This document shows positions 60,993 to 64,000 of a DNA stretch of 64,000 bases, piece after piece. The notes beneath the pieces were generated by a model, which saw nothing but the letters and a program-made list of their open reading frames with translations, was not told where the DNA came from and did not search any database. Made by a program: the position numbers and the translations under genes. The stretch comes from Rhizobium brockwellii (lineage in GTDB: Bacteria; Pseudomonadota; Alphaproteobacteria; Rhizobiales; Rhizobiaceae): contig NZ_CP053440.1 in the NCBI RefSeq assembly GCF_000769405.2, forward strand, positions 806,001-870,000, given 5' to 3'. Position 1 is the stretch's first letter. Each line of letters opens with the position of its first letter.

Positions 60993-62353
60993 GCCCCGTG
61001 TCTCTTGTCGCGATCGAGCCGGCGCAGAGCGACGACACAGTCCGCCTGCAGTCGGCCATCGACGGCCTCTCGGCTTCCGGCGGCGGACGCTTGGAGCTGA
61101 TGGCGGGCATCCATGTCTGCCGCGGGCTCCAGCTCAAATCCGGCGTCGACCTTCATCTGGCCGCCGGCGCGATCCTGCGTCCTGTTCCGGATTACGAGGC
61201 CTATGCGCATACGACTGTTTCGGTGATCGCCGAAAAGTCGGACCGCGGCATGATCGTCGCGAGCGGTGCACGGCGGATCAGCCTGACCGGGGCGGGTCGC
61301 ATCGAAGCGGGTTGTGACAGCTTCATTGTGGGAGACGACGAGACGGTGGGAACCTTCATCCCGGCCGAGTTTCGGCCCCGTGTCGTCGTTTTCGAGGGCT
61401 GCGATGAGATCGAGATCAGCTCCGTCCATATCAGCCGCTCGCCGATGTGGACGTTGCACCTCGTCAACTGCACCGATGTCGCGGTCAGGAATGTGACCAT
61501 CGACAATAACCGCCGCCTTCCCAACACGGACGGTATCGTTCTGGATGCCTGCCGCGGCGCCGTTATCGAGGACTGCCGGATATCGACGGCCGACGACGGC
61601 ATATGCTTGAAGACGAGCATCGGTCCTGACCGTGTCGCCATCGGGCGTTGCGAAAACATTCTCGTTCGTCGATGCTCCGTTCAGAGCCTTAGCTGCGCGC
61701 TGAAGATCGGCACGGAAACGCATGGCGACGTCACCAATGTCGTGTTCGAGGATTGCAGCGTCTCATCTTCCAACAGGGCGCTCGGCGTATTCTCCCGCGA
61801 CGGCGGCCGGATATCGAACGTGAGGTTCTCACGAATTGCGGTAGAGTGCCGCGAGACCCCCGATGGTTTCTGGGGCTCGGGGGAAGCGCTGACCGTCAAT
61901 GTCGTCGACCGTGTTACGGAACGCCCGGCAGGCGCCATCGACAATCTCATCGTCGAGGACATCACCGGGCGGATGGAGGGGGCGATCACCGTCATATCGA
62001 CCTCGTCGGCCGGCATCAGGAACGCATCGCTGGCGCGCATCGCCATCGATCAGCAGCCCGGGCAGCTCGGCACGGCGCGGTCCTACGACCTGCGTCCGAC
62101 AAACGCGGACCTTTCCCCGACAGCCGATGGCGGCGGCCGCGCCAATGCCTGGACCCGCGGGTCGGACGGGCGGGTGATCGGTCTTGAGCACTATCCGGGA
62201 GGAATGCCGGCCGTCTACGTGGCTGATGTCACCGGGATCTTGATGAACGAGGTGCGGATCACGAGGCCGACACCGCTGCCGCAAGGCTGGAACAAAAACG
62301 ACGCCGTCTTCGAAACGGCGGCACCTGATGGGAGTGGGACATGGCAGAACTGA
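60989..62353 (+). CDS. GH28-type polygalacturonase, probably intracellular
   Basis: A 454-residue right-handed beta-helix enzyme. The GH28 catalytic region is seen as NTDGIVLDACRG with the first Asp, STADDGICLKTS with the Asp pair and IGTETHGDVTNV with the His. It should hydrolyse galacturonic acid linkages in pectic oligomers. No signal peptide is present (start SPVSLVAIEPAQSDD), so it probably acts on imported oligosaccharides. It overlaps GH105 by 4 bases and the ATPase gene by 13 bases, which shows tight operon packing. Confidence 0.88.
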   Translation: MSPVSLVAIEPAQSDDTVRLQSAIDGLSASGGGRLELMAGIHVCRGLQLKSGVDLHLAAGAILRPVPDYEAYAHTTVSVIAEKSDRGMIVASGARRISLTGAGRIEAGCDSFIVGDDETVGTFIPAEFRPRVVVFEGCDEIEISSVHISRSPMWTLHLVNCTDVAVRNVTIDNNRRLPNTDGIVLDACRGAVIEDCRISTADDGICLKTSIGPDRVAIGRCENILVRRCSVQSLSCALKIGTETHGDVTNVVFEDCSVSSSNRALGVFSRDGGRISNVRFSRIAVECRETPDGFWGSGEALTVNVVDRVTERPAGAIDNLIVEDITGRMEGAITVISTSSAGIRNASLARIAIDQQPGQLGTARSYDLRPTNADLSPTADGGGRANAWTRGSDGRVIGLEHYPGGMPAVYVADVTGILMNEVRITRPTPLPQGWNKNDAVFETAAPDGSGTWQN

Positions 62354-63447
62354 AACTTTCCAACGTCAACAAGTCGTATGGCACGGTCAAAGTCCTGCAT
62401 GACGTAGAACTCGATATCAAGGATGGCGAGTTCGTCGTCTTCGTCGGTCCGTCGGGATGCGGCAAGTCGACCCTGCTGCGCGTCATTGCCGGCCTCGAAG
62501 AGGTCACGGAGGGCGCAATCGCGATCGGGGGCCGCGACGTCAGCGCGCTCTCGCCGGCAGAGCGCAAGATCGCAATGGTCTTCCAGTCCTACGCGCTCTA
62601 TCCCCATATGAGCGTTCGCAAGAACCTCGCTTTCGGCCTGGAGAATTTGAAGTTCAAGCGCGCCGAGATCGAAGCGCGGATTGCCGAAGCTGCCAGGATG
62701 CTGGCGATTGAACCCTATCTGGACCGGCGCCCGAAGCAGCTTTCGGGCGGCCAGCGCCAACGCGTGGCGATCGGCCGGGCCATCGTGCGCGAACCGGACA
62801 TTTTCCTGTTCGACGAGCCGCTGTCGAATCTCGACGCGGCGCTGCGCGTCCAGACCCGCGCCGAGATCACCAAGCTCCACCGCGAGATCAAGACGACGAT
62901 GATCTATGTCACGCATGACCAGGTCGAGGCGATGACGATGGCCGACAAGATCGTCGTGCTACGCGCCGGGCGGGTCGAGCAGGTCGGAGCGCCCCTGGAC
63001 CTGTTCGACAGTCCGCGCAATCTCTTCGTCGCCGGCTTCCTCGGCTCGCCGCGCATGAACATCATCAAGGGCAAGGTCGCTGGCATCGAGGAAAGCGGCG
63101 TCGTCATCGATGTCGGCAATGGTGGCAAGGTCGTCAGCGATGTCGATCCCGCCGGCATTGCGGTCGGACAGGCCGTTCTCGCCGGCATTCGGCCCGCGCA
63201 TTTTTCACGCTCCAGCGAGCAAGGCCTGCCGTTCATCGTCCAGTATCACGAGGGCCTCGGCACAGAGACCTATGTCTACGGCAACCTTGCAGGCCATGAC
63301 GAGCAGATCATCATTCATGAGGCCGGCCATTTCGCGCCGGCGCCCGGTGATCACATCCTGATCGACGCCGCCCCGGGGCGGGTTCATCTGTTCGATCCCG
63401 AAAGCGGCCTGGCTTTTGCCAGGCGGCCCGGACAGGGGAGGCGCTGA
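62341..63447 (+). CDS. ABC transporter ATP-binding protein (UgpC/MsmK type), locus 2
   Basis: A 368-residue sugar-importer ATPase. Walker A is VGPSGCGKSTLLRVIAGLEE, the signature LSGGQRQRVAIGRAIVREP, Walker B IFLFDEPLSNLDAALRVQTR and the switch His in YVTHDQVEAMTM; a TOBE-type C-terminal part follows. The ATG at 62341 has GGGAGTGGGAC upstream and lies within the end of the GH28 gene. It is paralogous to the locus 1 ATPase. Confidence 0.95.
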   Translation: MAELKLSNVNKSYGTVKVLHDVELDIKDGEFVVFVGPSGCGKSTLLRVIAGLEEVTEGAIAIGGRDVSALSPAERKIAMVFQSYALYPHMSVRKNLAFGLENLKFKRAEIEARIAEAARMLAIEPYLDRRPKQLSGGQRQRVAIGRAIVREPDIFLFDEPLSNLDAALRVQTRAEITKLHREIKTTMIYVTHDQVEAMTMADKIVVLRAGRVEQVGAPLDLFDSPRNLFVAGFLGSPRMNIIKGKVAGIEESGVVIDVGNGGKVVSDVDPAGIAVGQAVLAGIRPAHFSRSSEQGLPFIVQYHEGLGTETYVYGNLAGHDEQIIIHEAGHFAPAPGDHILIDAAPGRVHLFDPESGLAFARRPGQGRR

Positions 63448-63449
63448 AC

Positions 63450-64000
63450 ATGGCGGCGTTCAAGGCAGGTGCATTGCTGTCCCAGGCAGGGGAAACGGCG
63501 ATGAGAGTGGTCGAAGCCCCGATAAATGTGATCGAGCGCATCTTCGGCCGCAAGCGTATGCCATGGCTGTTCCTGGCACCGAACCTCGTTCTGTTCGCCA
63601 TCTTCACGTTCCTTCCGATCGCGATCGCCGTCGGTTACGCCTTTACCGGCGGTACCAATCTCTTCGTCTCGGAGCGGCCCTTCGTCGGCCTAGACAATTT
63701 CCGGACGCTGCTTTCCTGCGGCAATTATCTGCAGCCGGGAACCTGCCAGGAATCGCTGTTCTGGACGGCTGTGTGGAACACGCTCTGGTTCGTGGCCTTC
63801 AATGTCGTCGCCACATTGCTGGTGGCGCTGATCACGGCGCTGATCCTCAATCGGGCGATCGTCGCGCGTGGTTTCTTCAGGGCGATGTTTTTCTATCCCG
63901 TCTTGCTGTCTCCCGTCGTCATCGGCCTGATCTGGAAATGGTTCCTCGATCGCAACGGGCTGCTGAACGCCTTCTTCCAGATGATCGGCGTTCCCCCAGA
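63450..64000 (+). CDS. Carbohydrate ABC transporter permease (MalF type), 3' end outside window
   Basis: The window holds the first 183 codons. After a 50-residue cytoplasmic part, the first membrane helix is APNLVLFAIFTFLPIAIAVG, followed by a periplasmic loop with two Cys (LLSCGNYLQPGTCQES) and helices at NTLWFVAFNVVATLLVALIT and FFYPVLLSPVVIGLIWKWFL. The ATG at 63450 lies 2 bases after the ATPase stop and follows GGGGAGG. It pairs with the locus 2 ATPase and the 55.9 kb binding protein; a MalG-type partner is expected beyond the window. Confidence 0.93.
   Translation, partial: MAAFKAGALLSQAGETAMRVVEAPINVIERIFGRKRMPWLFLAPNLVLFAIFTFLPIAIAVGYAFTGGTNLFVSERPFVGLDNFRTLLSCGNYLQPGTCQESLFWTAVWNTLWFVAFNVVATLLVALITALILNRAIVARGFFRAMFFYPVLLSPVVIGLIWKWFLDRNGLLNAFFQMIGVPP

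Overview
The window looks like a replicon segment from a Rhizobium-type alphaproteobacterium of the R. leguminosarum/etli kind. Supporting signs are high GC, rhizobial small-protein families (DUF982, DUF2934, DUF6522), a groESL operon behind a CIRCE element, many carbohydrate and organic-acid ABC transporters, and RIME-like intergenic palindromic repeats at about 18.0, 27.3, 40.6 and 45.4 kb. I saw no rRNA, tRNA, CRISPR array, insertion sequence or phage gene. The number of catabolic islands suggests a chromid or large plasmid, but no replication gene is present to prove that.

Left part (0-17 kb). After a HAD hydrolase and an amine-oxidase-like flavoprotein comes the most unusual region, 1968-10064, all on the minus strand. 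Operon A encodes a BTAD/SARP-type regulator with a TPR-like tail, a PAP2/vanadium-haloperoxidase-fold protein with an (Asn-Lys)n tract, and a cytoplasmic subtilase; it ends at a perfect-dyad terminator (5185-5208). Operon B encodes a protein related to the HExxH peptide-modification family whose motif is degenerate (HEAGN), a ThiF/E1-like adenylyltransferase, and two small proteins. Both operons are preceded by direct repeats of TTTNACG with an exact 11-base period, the spacing expected for SARP-type regulators. I propose that they form one regulon, perhaps a peptide-modification or maturation system, which I do not recognise as described. Next is a six-gene catabolic operon (10.2-16.8 kb): an ArgE-like deacylase, a GhrA-like reductase, a cupin, two aldehyde dehydrogenases and a decarboxylating 2-hydroxyacid dehydrogenase.

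Middle (17-30.4 kb). This is mostly housekeeping and stress genes: a GNAT protein, a LysR regulator, an HPP-CBS membrane protein, a YdiJ-like FAD/Fe-S dehydrogenase, groESL, a run of small stress-type proteins and an HD hydrolase.

Glycan locus 1 (30.5-41.5 kb). An ABC importer is encoded with a GH88 unsaturated uronyl hydrolase, a DUF2264 protein, a YesL-like protein, a divergent heparinase II/III-type lyase and a discoidin-like protein. None of the enzymes has an export signal, so oligosaccharides are probably imported and then cut in the cytoplasm. Two FadR-type operator-like sites lie in the divergent promoter region.

Right part (41.5-64 kb). This holds an AraC/isochorismatase pair, a two-component system, a NitT/TauT-type ABC transporter, a FadR-family regulator, a deletion scar joining a LacI tail to a truncated permease, a sugar-binding protein paired with a chemoreceptor, and a DUF3422 protein. 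Glycan locus 2 (55.9 kb to the end) is a pectin/rhamnogalacturonan-type locus: a binding protein, an 840-residue protein of unknown function, GH105, GH28, an ABC ATPase and a permease cut by the window edge. Two ATGAAAAYATTTTCAT palindromes lie in its divergent promoter region.
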